From Lacticaseibacillus rhamnosus (GTDB lineage Bacteria > Bacillota > Bacilli > Lactobacillales > Lactobacillaceae): 64,000 bases of DNA. The stretch covers positions 2,356,001 through 2,420,000 of the forward strand of contig NZ_LR134331.1 in the NCBI RefSeq assembly GCF_900636965.1, written 5' to 3'. Both the position numbers and the translations under genes were made by a program. Below the pieces are notes generated by a model. It saw only the letters and a program-made list of their open reading frames with translations, did no database searches and had not been told where the DNA came from. Shown here piece after piece: positions 26,918-36,475 of this stretch (position 1 is the stretch's first letter; every line of letters starts with the position of its first letter).

Positions 26918-27300
26918 CTATCTTCACTCCCCGTTAATTGGTCGTACAGCTGATCAATCATTTTATGCACCGTGCTACGGTCAAGGTTCCGCGCCACTGC
27001 TTCGGCAACGACTTTTTCAAGTGCTGGCCGCAAAACATTCTCGACAGCTTGTTCAGGGGCGCCGCGTGATTGGACCACCGCACCGCGTCCTCGTTGTATG
27101 ACTACGAAGCCTTCTTGTTGCAACGCTTGATAGGCTTTGTTCACTGTGTGCAAGTTGACACCCAGCTCATTTCCCAGTGCGCGAATAGAAGGCAACACGG
27201 TTCCATTTGCGAGCGTGCCAGTCGCGATACCATTCACAATAGCATCGCGAATTTGTTGATAAAGCGGTACTTTAGAAGCCAAATCAATTGTCAAACGCAC
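26914..27300 (-). CDS. GntR-family (YtrA-type) regulator
   Basis: 128 residues with GTG start at 27300. The N-terminal winged helix (PLYQQIRDAIVNGI, LPSIRALGNELGVNLHTVNKAY) takes up most of the protein, with a short dimerisation tail, the YtrA subfamily layout. Such regulators usually repress their own membrane-protein operons on cell envelope stress. A perfect 19-bp dyad at 27327-27345 just upstream is the likely operator. It is the first gene of a three-gene unit. Confidence 0.88.
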   Translation of the reverse strand: MRLTIDLASKVPLYQQIRDAIVNGIATGTLANGTVLPSIRALGNELGVNLHTVNKAYQALQQEGFVVIQRGRGAVVQSRGAPEQAVENVLRPALEKVVAEAVARNLDRSTVHKMIDQLYDQLTGSEDR

Positions 27301-27326
27301 AAACCCGCCTTCTTCCCGTTACACTT

Positions 27327-27345
27327 GTTCTACATCATGTATAAC
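27327..27345. promoter_or_regulatory. Operator dyad for YtrA-type regulator
   Basis: GTTCTACATCATGTATAAC is a palindrome centred on C27336 with only the C/T pair at the fourth position unmatched. It overlaps a TATACA-like -10 on the minus strand, 27 bases before the GTG start. Confidence 0.65.
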
Positions 27346-27431
27346 ACTCGTGCAAAAAAAGGTCAACGAATTTTGGCTAAATTGCCGCCGCTCGACTTTT
27401 TTTATTATAAGTACCCTAAACGACGCCTTTT

Positions 27432-29060
27432 TTACCGCATTAAAATCGGCGTACCAATTTGTGCGAGTTGATCATCATGCGTAATCGCAATCACCAACCG
27501 CGTTTTTGCCAGCTCCTGCAGCAAGTGAATCACATCCGCTTTGATTTCCGGGTAAATATTCGCGGTAGGTTCATCTAAAACATAGGTCGTGGCGTGTTCC
27601 TTGCTCAAGGCCTTTAGAAGTCGAACCAGTTGCAACTCGCCACTTGAAAGAATATCGACTTTTTTATCTAGTAAATTGAATATGTTGAAATTAGGCGAAT
27701 GGAACACCTGAGTAAAATGCTTCGGTTCTTCATTTAAAAATGCCGCCACATTGCGACAGTCATCGGCTAAGTATTCGCCAACTGTCAGATGCGGGCTAGG
27801 TACATCTTGAAATAAAAACCCAATTTGCTCGCGCCGCACTTTTGTCAAGTCGACTTGCGCCGCATTAAGCCCATTTATCAGCACATCGCCCGTCATTTCA
27901 GGTTGGTAAATTCCGGTAATGGTTCGAACAAAAGTCGTTTTCCCAATCCCATTGTCGCCGGAAATAACATAAAGTCCGGGCGTCCGAAATGAAACATTCA
28001 TGTTCTTGGCATAAAACATCTCATCGTTACTTGGCTGCTGGGAAAACCTTCTGACATTGAATCCTTTTACCTCAATGGAGTGAATCCCATTCACTTGTCC
28101 GGTCCCTTTTTCATCAGGCGCAATGCTTAGAATTTGTCGCATGCGTGCAAGCGAAGCCCGGTATGCTTCCGTGCCCATTGCTACCGTCAGCAGCTGGTCA
28201 ACCGAATTTAACAATTGACTGAAATATTGCAAAATAATCGAGAAAAAGCCAATGGTAATCTGTCCATTGAGCACTGCAAATCCGCCGACTAAGAAGAAAC
28301 AGGTTTGAAAGATCAACTGAATACTGATTTGCGAAGCCGACATCGTAAACCGAATCCAGAAATCTTTGATATAAGTCTGGAATAGCCCTGCTTCAACCCG
28401 GTTCAAGCGCTTTGCTTCGTTCTGAAAACTACCAGCACCTTTAATTTCAATATAACGACCGATAAAATCATTGCGCGCCGTGAAGTATTCGTTTTGCTTG
28501 TTCTTAACTCGCAAGCTGATCGCGTAGATTTTCTGGTGGAAGACAACGTAAATCACAAAATAAATCGGGACAAAGATTGCCATCATGCCAAAAATTTTAG
28601 CATCTGCTTTCATGACATAAAGAGCAATGGTCACTGTTGAAACGATAATGCCAATGAGCCGTACCATAGTATCCGCAAAGAAGCCGACAATTTCGTTGAC
28701 GTCATCGTTTATGCAGGAACTCAAGGTAGTCGGACTCCAGGTCAGGATTGCGAGGGTCTTCTTAGTAAACAAGCACGCCAAAATACTGCGATTCATCGCT
28801 AGGATTGTTCGCCGTCGCGTCAGGATCTGAATACGATTCTGAAAATAGGAAACGATCAGCCGCGACAGCCCGATTCCTAGAATGATTAGCAATAAGGTGA
28901 CAAATAAGGTGCGATCGTGACTGTACACAAGGCTATCTAACAATTTACCTTCTAGATAAGTCCCGCCAGTGATTAAACTGGTTCCGGCCACTGCCAGTAA
29001 AATTAATGCGATGAAGGAAGCCGTCCGTTTTTTCAGAACATGTTTAATGATGGGTGGCAT
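27432..29060 (-). CDS. ABC exporter, fused membrane and ATPase domains
   Basis: 542 residues. Six membrane segments span about 10-300 and the ATPase domain follows from about 325. Walker A is GDNGIGKTTF, the signature is LSSGELQL and Walker B is TYVLDEPTA. There is no N-terminal peptidase domain, so it is not a leader-cutting bacteriocin exporter. The weak AGAGG ribosome site fits the ATG at 29060. It is a single gene; half-size exporters like this work as homodimers or with a partner not present here. Substrate is unknown. Confidence 0.88.
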   Translation of the reverse strand: MPPIIKHVLKKRTASFIALILLAVAGTSLITGGTYLEGKLLDSLVYSHDRTLFVTLLLIILGIGLSRLIVSYFQNRIQILTRRRTILAMNRSILACLFTKKTLAILTWSPTTLSSCINDDVNEIVGFFADTMVRLIGIIVSTVTIALYVMKADAKIFGMMAIFVPIYFVIYVVFHQKIYAISLRVKNKQNEYFTARNDFIGRYIEIKGAGSFQNEAKRLNRVEAGLFQTYIKDFWIRFTMSASQISIQLIFQTCFFLVGGFAVLNGQITIGFFSIILQYFSQLLNSVDQLLTVAMGTEAYRASLARMRQILSIAPDEKGTGQVNGIHSIEVKGFNVRRFSQQPSNDEMFYAKNMNVSFRTPGLYVISGDNGIGKTTFVRTITGIYQPEMTGDVLINGLNAAQVDLTKVRREQIGFLFQDVPSPHLTVGEYLADDCRNVAAFLNEEPKHFTQVFHSPNFNIFNLLDKKVDILSSGELQLVRLLKALSKEHATTYVLDEPTANIYPEIKADVIHLLQELAKTRLVIAITHDDQLAQIGTPILMR

Positions 29061-29482
29061 AGGCGTACCTCTGTTTCACGTTTGACGTGTTTCGACTGGT
29101 TCTGCAAAAAGGTCCGGGTTCTGTCCGGAAAAAACATAGCATTGTTACATCGTCCTGACATTCTCGCCGCATAGACAACTATTTACTGAAACAGAACTAG
29201 CTTGTCAGGATAATTTGTTTGTACCTGTCTTCATGTGATTCGTCAACGATTTACTTAATACTAATGCCATTATCAAATATTTCTTTAATTTTATAACTTA
29301 ATCTTTTGCTTAGTAACTGAGGCAGCAATTTTTGTGATCGTGTTCTTTTTACGTTTGCCAATCAATTATGAATCCTAACCAGTTGTTTCTTTTTGCTTGT
29401 TGACCAGGCTGATATTCTCATGGCCGAATTTTAGAATATGTAAAGTCGTTTTTTCATTTCAATTTGTCAACTTTTCGCCACC
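29061..29482. other. AT-rich non-coding region between ABC exporter and surface protein genes
   Basis: It should hold the exporter promoter. A short TCCGG/CCGGA hairpin with flanking A/T runs lies at about 29105-29135. No gene is supported. Confidence 0.4.
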
Positions 29483-29518
29483 AAAAAAATCGGTCCTCAA
29501 ATACTGAGAACCGATTTT
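29483..29518 (-). terminator. Terminator of MucBP surface protein gene
   Basis: On the minus strand AAAATCGGTTCTCA pairs with TGAGGACCGAT, followed by seven Ts. Confidence 0.8.
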
Positions 29519-29559
29519 GCTTAATCTCCATGTAGCTGATTTAGATTTACTTTCAACCA

Positions 29560-30876
29560 TCACTGGCGCTTCGCCTTACGAAACAGCTGCGTCGAACCAA
29601 GGCCCATAAGTGATAACAACGCTAAACCCACTGCTGCAATACCGTACTCGTGCTTTTCGTTAGTATTAGGTAACCGTCGCTGAGCACTTGGCGTTATGAC
29701 TTCAGTTGTGGCAGACTGGCTGCTGGTTGATGGTACCGTTGATGTTTCCGGCGTTGTTGGCGTAACTGGAATAGCCGGTTTCGTATAGACAAAGCTGACA
29801 ACCAATCCGGTATCTTTAGGAAAAGTTCCTGATGCTGCAGCACTATCAGCTGCCAGGCGCACATACCGGTAACCGTTAATCGTGATCGGACCGGTCGTAT
29901 AAGCCGATCCACTCTGACCTGTCAACACTTTGTTAGGTGCTAATTCGTTACCATTTTCGTCAACATAACGAACCGTGACCGATCCTTGTGTGGCTGGCAC
30001 CTGCTTGTAAACAAAGGTAACGATCACATTGCCGTTGATAAAGGCATTACCAGCCGGCGCACTGCCTTGGGCCACACGGGAAAAGGCATAGTCGCTAATC
30101 TCAATGGGCCGGGCTTCATATAAATCACCAACTTGACCCGTCAGCGTCTTATCAGGGGCGATGCGCTTGCCAGCCTCATCCACAAATCTTTCCGTCACGC
30201 TTCCTTGCGCTGCCGGTTTTTCTGTATAAACAAAAGTCACCGTCTGCGGATTAGCAGTAAAGCTTCCTTTTTCAGGCGCACTGTTTGCAGCCAGATGCGC
30301 ATATTCATAATTTTTGACGTTCGCTGGCACGGCAGTATACGAACCACCGACTGTCCCTATCAGGGTTGTGGCTGGTGCGATTTCATTGCCATGTTCATCA
30401 ACATACTTCACATTCACCGTTCTTTGAGCTACAGGGACTTTTGTATAAACCAAGGTAACTGTCAAAGTGCCTTTACTAAAGGTTCCGTTAATTGGCGCAC
30501 TGCCATTAGCCAACTTTGTATATTGATAATTGGCAATCGTCGCTGGTTTAATTGTGTACACTTTTCCAACTTCACCTTGAAGAATCATGTCTTTAACAAG
30601 CGTGTTCCCAGCATCATCAACACACTTCACCACAACTTCATTGCTGCTCGTTGGCGAATCAGCGTTCATTGTTTGCTGATTATTTAAATTCAATTCTTGC
30701 CCAAGCGTTGCCGGTTGCACGGCCAATGTGGCTGTCCTAGTCGCCATTGAGCTCGCCTTAACTTGATTAGGTTGATGCCCGATAGCCAACGCAAAGACAC
30801 CAATTAAAGCTACCAGCCATAGCTTTCCTGACTTATATAATCTATAACGAGTCTTCTCTTCTCCAAATAAACGCAA
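29560..30876 (-). CDS. Cell-wall-anchored mucus-binding-type protein with four MucBP repeats
   Basis: 438 residues from a TTG at 30876 with AGAGGGG eight bases upstream. The N-terminus has the KxYKxGKxW-type signal (YRLYKSGKLWL) leading to a cut near residue 42. Four MucBP repeats of about 69 residues follow (about 80-365), each with a YVDE/G-x-x-L-A core and ending in a FVYxxxP stretch. A Thr/Ser/Pro stalk precedes LPNTN at about 402, a hydrophobic segment and the basic tail FRKAKRQ, so sortase anchoring is expected. LPxTN differs from the classic LPxTG but is common in lactobacilli. It probably binds mucus or other cells. Confidence 0.9.
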   Translation of the reverse strand: MRLFGEEKTRYRLYKSGKLWLVALIGVFALAIGHQPNQVKASSMATRTATLAVQPATLGQELNLNNQQTMNADSPTSSNEVVVKCVDDAGNTLVKDMILQGEVGKVYTIKPATIANYQYTKLANGSAPINGTFSKGTLTVTLVYTKVPVAQRTVNVKYVDEHGNEIAPATTLIGTVGGSYTAVPANVKNYEYAHLAANSAPEKGSFTANPQTVTFVYTEKPAAQGSVTERFVDEAGKRIAPDKTLTGQVGDLYEARPIEISDYAFSRVAQGSAPAGNAFINGNVIVTFVYKQVPATQGSVTVRYVDENGNELAPNKVLTGQSGSAYTTGPITINGYRYVRLAADSAAASGTFPKDTGLVVSFVYTKPAIPVTPTTPETSTVPSTSSQSATTEVITPSAQRRLPNTNEKHEYGIAAVGLALLSLMGLGSTQLFRKAKRQ

Positions 30877-31160
30877 TGGTCTTGCCCCTCTTTCGTGATC
30901 CAGCCGAAAACTTTTTCAACTGAAAACAACAAAAACAGCTGCTCATACATTCACTTGTATTGTAGCATTAATTAGTTTTTAAAGAGTTATCAGCTACACC
31001 TTAGCATGCCAATAAAGCCGCTACGTCAGCGTTTCATAAACTTTATCAATAAAATATCGGAGTTCCAATTTTCTTTTTGAATACACACTGATATGGCATT
31101 CAGCGTTGATTCATGCTTCTAGATGGTTGACACTGCTTTTTGATACCGTTGTTCTGATAA

Positions 31161-31919
31161 TTAATTTGAATTCCGTTTTTTAAAAATGAACAAACCGGCG
31201 AGTAAGAAGCAACCAATATAAACGACATACCCGACAGTGATTTGACCAAGTGTTAATTGGGTCATCCTAGACAGCTGTTGATTGCCAATTTGTTCTCCTA
31301 AATTCAGCATGTTGACGGGATTCCATTTTAGCCATGGGTGTTGATCAATCATCATGAACATTAACTGGTTAAAGATGGAAATGACAAAATAGGCGCTGAT
31401 GCCGACAATAATCGCTGGTGTTGAGTTTTCAAACAATGTAGCGATAAGTTCGACAAAGCATAACAAGAACAATAAGGTCAAAAACGTGGCAACGATATTC
31501 AGTGACCATAGCTGCCAAACGTGTGCATTTAAGGCAAACTGATTGTTGAGCACTAAAATTTTGATGATGACACTCATGCATGCGCTACTGACGTACAACA
31601 AAATGACACCAATCAATAAAGCCAGCCACTTACTCAGCAAAATTTGCGCAAATGAATATTGCCGATACAGCAATGTTTTCAATGTCCCATACTGGATTTC
31701 CGAAGAGAGTTGCGTACTCCCCACTGCGATCATATAAAACACGATTAACACTGGTGCAAAAAAATTACTGACGAAAGTGGCCTTAATATTTAATAAATTT
31801 GGATACTTCATAGCAATCAGGGCAACTGCTAATTGAAAGCAAAAAAGTAAAATAATAAAAACTACAAGTGAGGGACGTTTCATGAGTTTGTAGATCTCTT
31901 GCTTAAGTAAAGTTATCAC
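31161..31919 (-). CDS. ABC-2-type permease next to Rgg regulator
   Basis: 252 residues from GTG 31919, chosen because GGAGGTG lies seven bases upstream; an ATG at 31940 overlaps the end of the ATPase gene. Six membrane segments and the layout of single-subunit ABC-2 permeases (as in bacteriocin immunity or lantibiotic protection systems). It starts one base after the ATPase stop and forms a transporter with it. Substrate is unknown. Confidence 0.85.
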   Translation of the reverse strand: MITLLKQEIYKLMKRPSLVVFIILLFCFQLAVALIAMKYPNLLNIKATFVSNFFAPVLIVFYMIAVGSTQLSSEIQYGTLKTLLYRQYSFAQILLSKWLALLIGVILLYVSSACMSVIIKILVLNNQFALNAHVWQLWSLNIVATFLTLLFLLCFVELIATLFENSTPAIIVGISAYFVISIFNQLMFMMIDQHPWLKWNPVNMLNLGEQIGNQQLSRMTQLTLGQITVGYVVYIGCFLLAGLFIFKKRNSN

Positions 31920-31920
31920 T

Positions 31921-32826
31921 TTAAAGCACCTCCGAATCAATGTTCTGGTCTTCCAGAACCGCCAACAATGAACTTTCTAAATCACCTTGTGTCTCCGTGA
32001 TTCGATTGATTTTCAGTTGGTGGTCCCACAAGATTTTGAGTAACGCATTGATTGAAGTAGCCGAATCCAACTTCACCTTTAGAGCAGATGCCGTTTGCTG
32101 AACTTCATAGCCGTGCTGTTTCAAGGTACGCTGAGCAACATGATCGTGATCGGTTTGAATTAACAAGAAACGTTGATTGGCGGCCAATATGGCTTCCGTG
32201 GTGGCGTTGGCGACGATATGACCCTGTTTAATAATAACCACATCATCCACGATTTTCTGCAGCTCACTTAAGATATGACTGGAAATCAAGAAACTGACCC
32301 CTTGCGCCTTTTGTTGCAAAATTAATTTGCGCAGTGTCATGGTTGCTTCCGGATCTAAGCCATTCATCGGTTCATCCAAAATCACCAATTCCGGCTGATT
32401 AAGGAAGGCTAGCGCAATGCCTAGCTTTTGACGCATCCCCAATGAATATTTTTTGGCTTTGACGTCCACAAATTGTTCCAGTTGAAGGGCTGCGACAATG
32501 GCATCGACTTTTGCCTTTCGATTTGTACCGTTTGCAAAAAGTGTCAACTGCTCGCGCCCGGTCAGATAAGGATAAAGACCGGGATATTCAATCAACGCGC
32601 CTACGTTTACCAAAGGCTTATGTTCATTCATGGATATTGGCGCATCATTCAAGCTGATGTGGCCAGCAAATGACGAAATGCCCAAGATTGCTTTCATAAT
32701 CGTTGTTTTACCGGCACCATTTGCCCCAATCAAGCCCAAAATATGTCCGGGTTTTATTTCAAACGAAATTTTATGTAAAACTTGGTGTCGTCCAAACCAT
32801 TTATCTAACTGTTCGACTTTTAGCAT
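31921..32826 (-). CDS. ABC transporter ATP-binding protein next to Rgg regulator
   Basis: 301 residues from ATG 32826 with GAGG nine bases upstream. Walker A is GANGAGKTTIM, signature YSLGMRQKL, Walker B LVILDEPMNGLDP and switch SSHIL. The C-terminal 80 residues resemble the regulatory tail of bacitracin/lantibiotic-type ATPases (BcrA/LanF). With the permease it probably exports a peptide or drug or protects the membrane. It is divergent from the Rgg gene at 32968, which probably controls it. Confidence 0.9.
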   Translation of the reverse strand: MLKVEQLDKWFGRHQVLHKISFEIKPGHILGLIGANGAGKTTIMKAILGISSFAGHISLNDAPISMNEHKPLVNVGALIEYPGLYPYLTGREQLTLFANGTNRKAKVDAIVAALQLEQFVDVKAKKYSLGMRQKLGIALAFLNQPELVILDEPMNGLDPEATMTLRKLILQQKAQGVSFLISSHILSELQKIVDDVVIIKQGHIVANATTEAILAANQRFLLIQTDHDHVAQRTLKQHGYEVQQTASALKVKLDSATSINALLKILWDHQLKINRITETQGDLESSLLAVLEDQNIDSEVL

Positions 32827-32898
32827 ACTTAACCTCACAAACTTTTCGACAGGAGTTGAGGTAAAGTTATCACAGATCAGTTAAAAAGCCGCAACTTT

Positions 32899-32927
32899 TG
32901 ACGAAAGAAAAAAATTAACGATATAAT
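32899..32927 (+). promoter_or_regulatory. Promoter of second Rgg gene
   Basis: TTGACG (32899-32904) and TATAAT (32922-32927) with a 17-base spacer. Similar words AACTTTTCGAC (from about 32850) and CAACTTTTGACG (32892-32903) lie in the divergent region and may be regulator sites. Confidence 0.7.
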
Positions 32928-32967
32928 CGAGTGAGTTTCGACTTTAAGAAAAATGAGGTGACAGTCT

Positions 32968-33864
32968 ATGCCGATCCATACTACAGGCCAATTATTCAAA
33001 GAAATTCGCCTTGAACGCGGTCTTACCTTGACCGATGTCGCCGGTGATCTGAGCATCAGTACTGTCTCAAAATTTGAAAATGGGCACTCCGAGATTTCCG
33101 CAGAGAAGTTGATGCTGTTGCTTCAAAAGCTTGGCATGGATGCTACGGAGTTTTTCGAAATCCTTAGTTCAAAACAAAGTAGCAAAAGTTCTCCCGTAAC
33201 ACTTTCGCAAAGGGCTTTTGATAAACATCTGATGAAGCTTGCTCTTGAACAAGACGTTGATGGTCTAACACACTTCCGCAAGCAATTTACTAACTACTTT
33301 CAACAATCAGGAATCAGGCTCTACAAATTGCGCGAAATAATCGTTTCTGCAGTTTTGATTGATACGCGAGACACTCATACTTTACTGACACAGGCAGATT
33401 CAAAGTTTGTTAACGACTATTTAATGGCAAGAGATGTTTGGTACGAACTAGAGTACAGTCTTTATGGTGACTGTGTCTCTTTTCTACAACCCCAGGACTT
33501 TGATCAGTTGTACACTAAATTTTTAACCATTCATTTCTCGTTCCGTCAACGGCGAGATTACATCAATCTCTTTTTCCAGTCGTTTTATAATACTGCTGTC
33601 GCGCTATTCTACCGACAAGAATATAAGAAGGCAATTCAAACTCTTAATCATCTTCAAGATCAGCAGTTGCCAGACAACCTCTTCTTTATCCGTTTGCAAT
33701 TAAGGCTTCTTAAGACAGTATGCCAATACAAGCTCACCAACAGTACCGAAACGGCCGATGAATTATCAGAGCTCGTAAAAGTAATTTTCAAAATCAGTCC
33801 CGCATTCGGGCGTCGCTGGAAATCAGAATTTCAATTTCACGAACCTGTAAGTGACCATACTTAA
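32968..33864 (+). CDS. Rgg/MutR-family transcriptional regulator (second)
   Basis: 298 residues; GAGGTG precedes the ATG at good spacing. The N-terminal helix-turn-helix reads FKEIRLERGLTLTDVAGDLS and STVSKFENG, followed by an all-helical peptide-binding part as in Rgg proteins. It is divergent from an ABC transporter pair, a common arrangement for Rgg-controlled export or immunity. No short peptide gene was found in the 141-bp divergent region. It shares family and length with the Rgg at 9909. Confidence 0.88.
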   Translation: MPIHTTGQLFKEIRLERGLTLTDVAGDLSISTVSKFENGHSEISAEKLMLLLQKLGMDATEFFEILSSKQSSKSSPVTLSQRAFDKHLMKLALEQDVDGLTHFRKQFTNYFQQSGIRLYKLREIIVSAVLIDTRDTHTLLTQADSKFVNDYLMARDVWYELEYSLYGDCVSFLQPQDFDQLYTKFLTIHFSFRQRRDYINLFFQSFYNTAVALFYRQEYKKAIQTLNHLQDQQLPDNLFFIRLQLRLLKTVCQYKLTNSTETADELSELVKVIFKISPAFGRRWKSEFQFHEPVSDHT

Positions 33865-33880
33865 TCAATATAAGCCAACA

Positions 33881-33946
33881 AAAAAGGACAGTTCCGGTAT
33901 TCCCCCGCTTTCTAGAGAAATACCGAAACTGCCCTTTTATTTTTTC
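33881..33946. terminator. Bidirectional terminator between rgg and yacL
   Basis: AAAAGG-CAGTT-CGGTATT arms pair with AATACCG-AACTG-CCTTTT, leaving single mismatches, and T runs occur on both strands. Confidence 0.8.
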
Positions 33947-33955
33947 TTAATCCAA

Positions 33956-35071
33956 TTACCTTTCCTTGTCGCGAATAGCCTTTTGCTGATGAGCCGGCTT
34001 GGCAAAGATCATGCGTCCTGCCGCTGTTTGTAAAGCACTGGTGACAATTACTTCCAGCGGTTTGTTCATGTAGAATTTACCGTCTTCCACCACGACCATG
34101 GTGCCGTCGTCTAAGTAAGCAACACCTTGCTGTCGTTCGGAGCCGGATTTAATCACGGTCACGGTCATGTTTTCGCCGGGGATGACGTCTGGTTTGAGTG
34201 CGTTTGCCAAGGCGTTGATGTTGAGAACCGGGACATTTTGAAATTGGGCGACTTTGTTGAGATTAAAGTCATTGGTCATGACAATCCCATCCAGTAGTTT
34301 TGCCAGTTTAAGCAGCTTGCTGTCGACTTCGGTCATATCGTCAAAATCGCCTTCGTACATCTCAATATGAATGTCCTTGTCTTTTTGCATGGCATTTAGA
34401 ATGTCTAAGCCGCGGCGGCCGCGCATTCTTTTCATTGAGTCAGCCGAGTCCGAGATCAGTTGCAGTTCATGCAAGACAAAATTCGGTACTAACATGGTTC
34501 CTTCGATGAAGCCGGTTTTGGCAATGGCTTGAACCCGGCCATCGATAATCACACTGGTGTCTAGCAATTTGTATTTGCGAAAATGATCGCCAACTTTGCG
34601 CTCGAGCACCTGATCATTTTCCGTTTCCGTATTCCGCCGGTTGCGAAAGCTCAGAAGCCGGCGCCATTCTTCGCTGCGTGTCGTACCCACCCGAAAACCC
34701 AAGTAACCGAATAATAGCATGATGATGAGTGGTAGGAAGATATTCAGCGGCGCGATGAAGCCATAAAACGGAATGGAAATAATAGCGGCCAGGATCAACC
34801 CGATAATCGTCGACAAACTGCCAAACAGTAGATAGCTTGGCGATTTAGTGTTTAACGTTTTTTCCAATACCTTCAAGCGCTTAAGAATCCAGTTCACACT
34901 GAGACTCGCCAAGAGCAAGAAGATAATGGCACCGATTAAGCCGTCAATGAGCAAGTTATTTAAGAAGTGATTGGCGCTCCAACCAATAAGATCCCAAAGT
35001 GATGGTAATGCGCCCATGCCGACGCCGATCCCAATGAGACCAAAGATCAAATAAATAATTCGTTTCTTCAT
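33956..35071 (-). CDS. yacL: YacL-type PIN/TRAM domain membrane protein
   Basis: 371 residues. Four membrane segments (about 1-130) are followed by a PIN nuclease-like domain opening KLLDTSVIIDGRV with metal-binding Asp and VMTNDFNLNKVA, then a TRAM domain near 300-350. The order radA-yacL is conserved in Firmicutes; the exact substrate is not established. It begins 20 bases after the radA stop. Confidence 0.92.
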   Translation of the reverse strand: MKKRIIYLIFGLIGIGVGMGALPSLWDLIGWSANHFLNNLLIDGLIGAIIFLLLASLSVNWILKRLKVLEKTLNTKSPSYLLFGSLSTIIGLILAAIISIPFYGFIAPLNIFLPLIIMLLFGYLGFRVGTTRSEEWRRLLSFRNRRNTETENDQVLERKVGDHFRKYKLLDTSVIIDGRVQAIAKTGFIEGTMLVPNFVLHELQLISDSADSMKRMRGRRGLDILNAMQKDKDIHIEMYEGDFDDMTEVDSKLLKLAKLLDGIVMTNDFNLNKVAQFQNVPVLNINALANALKPDVIPGENMTVTVIKSGSERQQGVAYLDDGTMVVVEDGKFYMNKPLEVIVTSALQTAAGRMIFAKPAHQQKAIRDKER

Positions 35072-35091
35072 GATATACCTCCTTTCTAAGT

Positions 35092-36456
35092 TTAATTAAA
35101 AACCTTATGCAGCGCTTCGGCAATGCTTGTGACGCCAATAACCTGAATATCTTTAGGTGCACGCCAGCCTTGCAGGTTATTTCGCGGCACAAAAATTCGT
35201 TTAAACCCTAACTTAGCCGCCTCTTTCACCCGGTCTTCAATGCGATTCACCCGCCGCACTTCACCGGTTAAGCCAATTTCACCGACAAAACAATCAGTCG
35301 GCGGGATTTCCTTGTCGCGGTATGACGAGGCAATTGCCACTGCCATTGCCAAGTCAATCGCCGGCTCATCCAGCTTAACGCCCCCCGTTGCTTTCAAGTA
35401 AGCGTCCTGATTTTGCAACATCAAATTGGCACGTTTTTCCAGCACGGCCATAATCAGGCTGACGCGGTTGTGATCCAAGCCGCTGCTCGTACGTTTGGCA
35501 TTGCCATACATGGTCGGACTGATAAGCGCTTGAATTTCAACCAGAATCGGACGGGTACCCTCCATCGAAACCACCACCGCTGATCCTGTCGCGCCGGCCA
35601 GTCGCTCTTCTAAGAAAATTTCCGAGGGATTGGCGACTTCCTGTAAGCCATTTTGATGCATTTCAAAAATGCCGATTTCGTTAGTAGAGCCGAACCGATT
35701 CTTGACCGACCTTAAAATGCGATAAGTATGATGCATATCGCCTTCAAAATAAAGCACGGTGTCCACCATATGCTCAAGAATCTTGGGCCCGGCAATGGCG
35801 CCTTCCTTCGTCACGTGGCCAACGATAAAAATCGTCACGCCTTTTGACTTGGCAATGCGCATCAATTCGGCGGTGACTTCCCGAATCTGGGCAACCGAGC
35901 CGACTGCCGAATTCATGTCCGGTACATTCATGGTTTGAACCGAGTCAATCACCACATAATCCGGTTGCATCTGGTCAATCACGTTTTCGATGCTGGGCAT
36001 GTCGGTTTCGGGATATAAATACATGCCAGAGTTGGCAACCCCTAACCGCCCTGCCCGCATTTTAATCTGGCTGGCGCTTTCTTCACCTGAAACATACAAC
36101 ACCGTACCGCCTGTGCTAGCTAGTTGGCCAGACACCTGCAGCAGCAAGGTTGATTTGCCAATCCCGGGATCGCCGCCAATCAGAACCAACGAGCCCGGAA
36201 CCACACCGCCACCAAGCACGCGATTCAACTCGGCCAAGCCTGTTTTAACCCGGGTTTCTTTGGTCACCGTGACCTCATCCATGCGTGTGGGCTTAACCTT
36301 GCTACCGGTGCGCGTTTGTCGCGGCGCCGATTTAGTGGAACTAACGGTTTCTTCGACGAGCGTATTCCACCCGCCGCAGTTTGGACAACGGCCTAAATAA
36401 GTCGCCGAAATATAACCGCAATTTTGACATACATATTGTGTTTTTGCTTTCGCCAT
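35092..36456 (-). CDS. radA: DNA repair protein RadA
   Basis: 454 residues. The N-terminal zinc finger CQNCG...CPNCGGW (about 10-30), Walker [13 protein letters not shown] (about 95), the RadA-specific KNRFGS motif and a C-terminal Lon-protease-like domain are in the usual order. RadA helps branch migration in recombination. It lies 19 bases after dut in one unit with yacL. Confidence 0.96.
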   Translation of the reverse strand: MAKAKTQYVCQNCGYISATYLGRCPNCGGWNTLVEETVSSTKSAPRQTRTGSKVKPTRMDEVTVTKETRVKTGLAELNRVLGGGVVPGSLVLIGGDPGIGKSTLLLQVSGQLASTGGTVLYVSGEESASQIKMRAGRLGVANSGMYLYPETDMPSIENVIDQMQPDYVVIDSVQTMNVPDMNSAVGSVAQIREVTAELMRIAKSKGVTIFIVGHVTKEGAIAGPKILEHMVDTVLYFEGDMHHTYRILRSVKNRFGSTNEIGIFEMHQNGLQEVANPSEIFLEERLAGATGSAVVVSMEGTRPILVEIQALISPTMYGNAKRTSSGLDHNRVSLIMAVLEKRANLMLQNQDAYLKATGGVKLDEPAIDLAMAVAIASSYRDKEIPPTDCFVGEIGLTGEVRRVNRIEDRVKEAAKLGFKRIFVPRNNLQGWRAPKDIQVIGVTSIAEALHKVFN

Positions 36457-36475
36457 ACTATCCCTTCAATATCTG

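Noticed and set aside
30133-30687. 184-codon plus-strand frame
   Set aside because: Antisense to the MucBP repeats, no ribosome site; an effect of the repeat composition.
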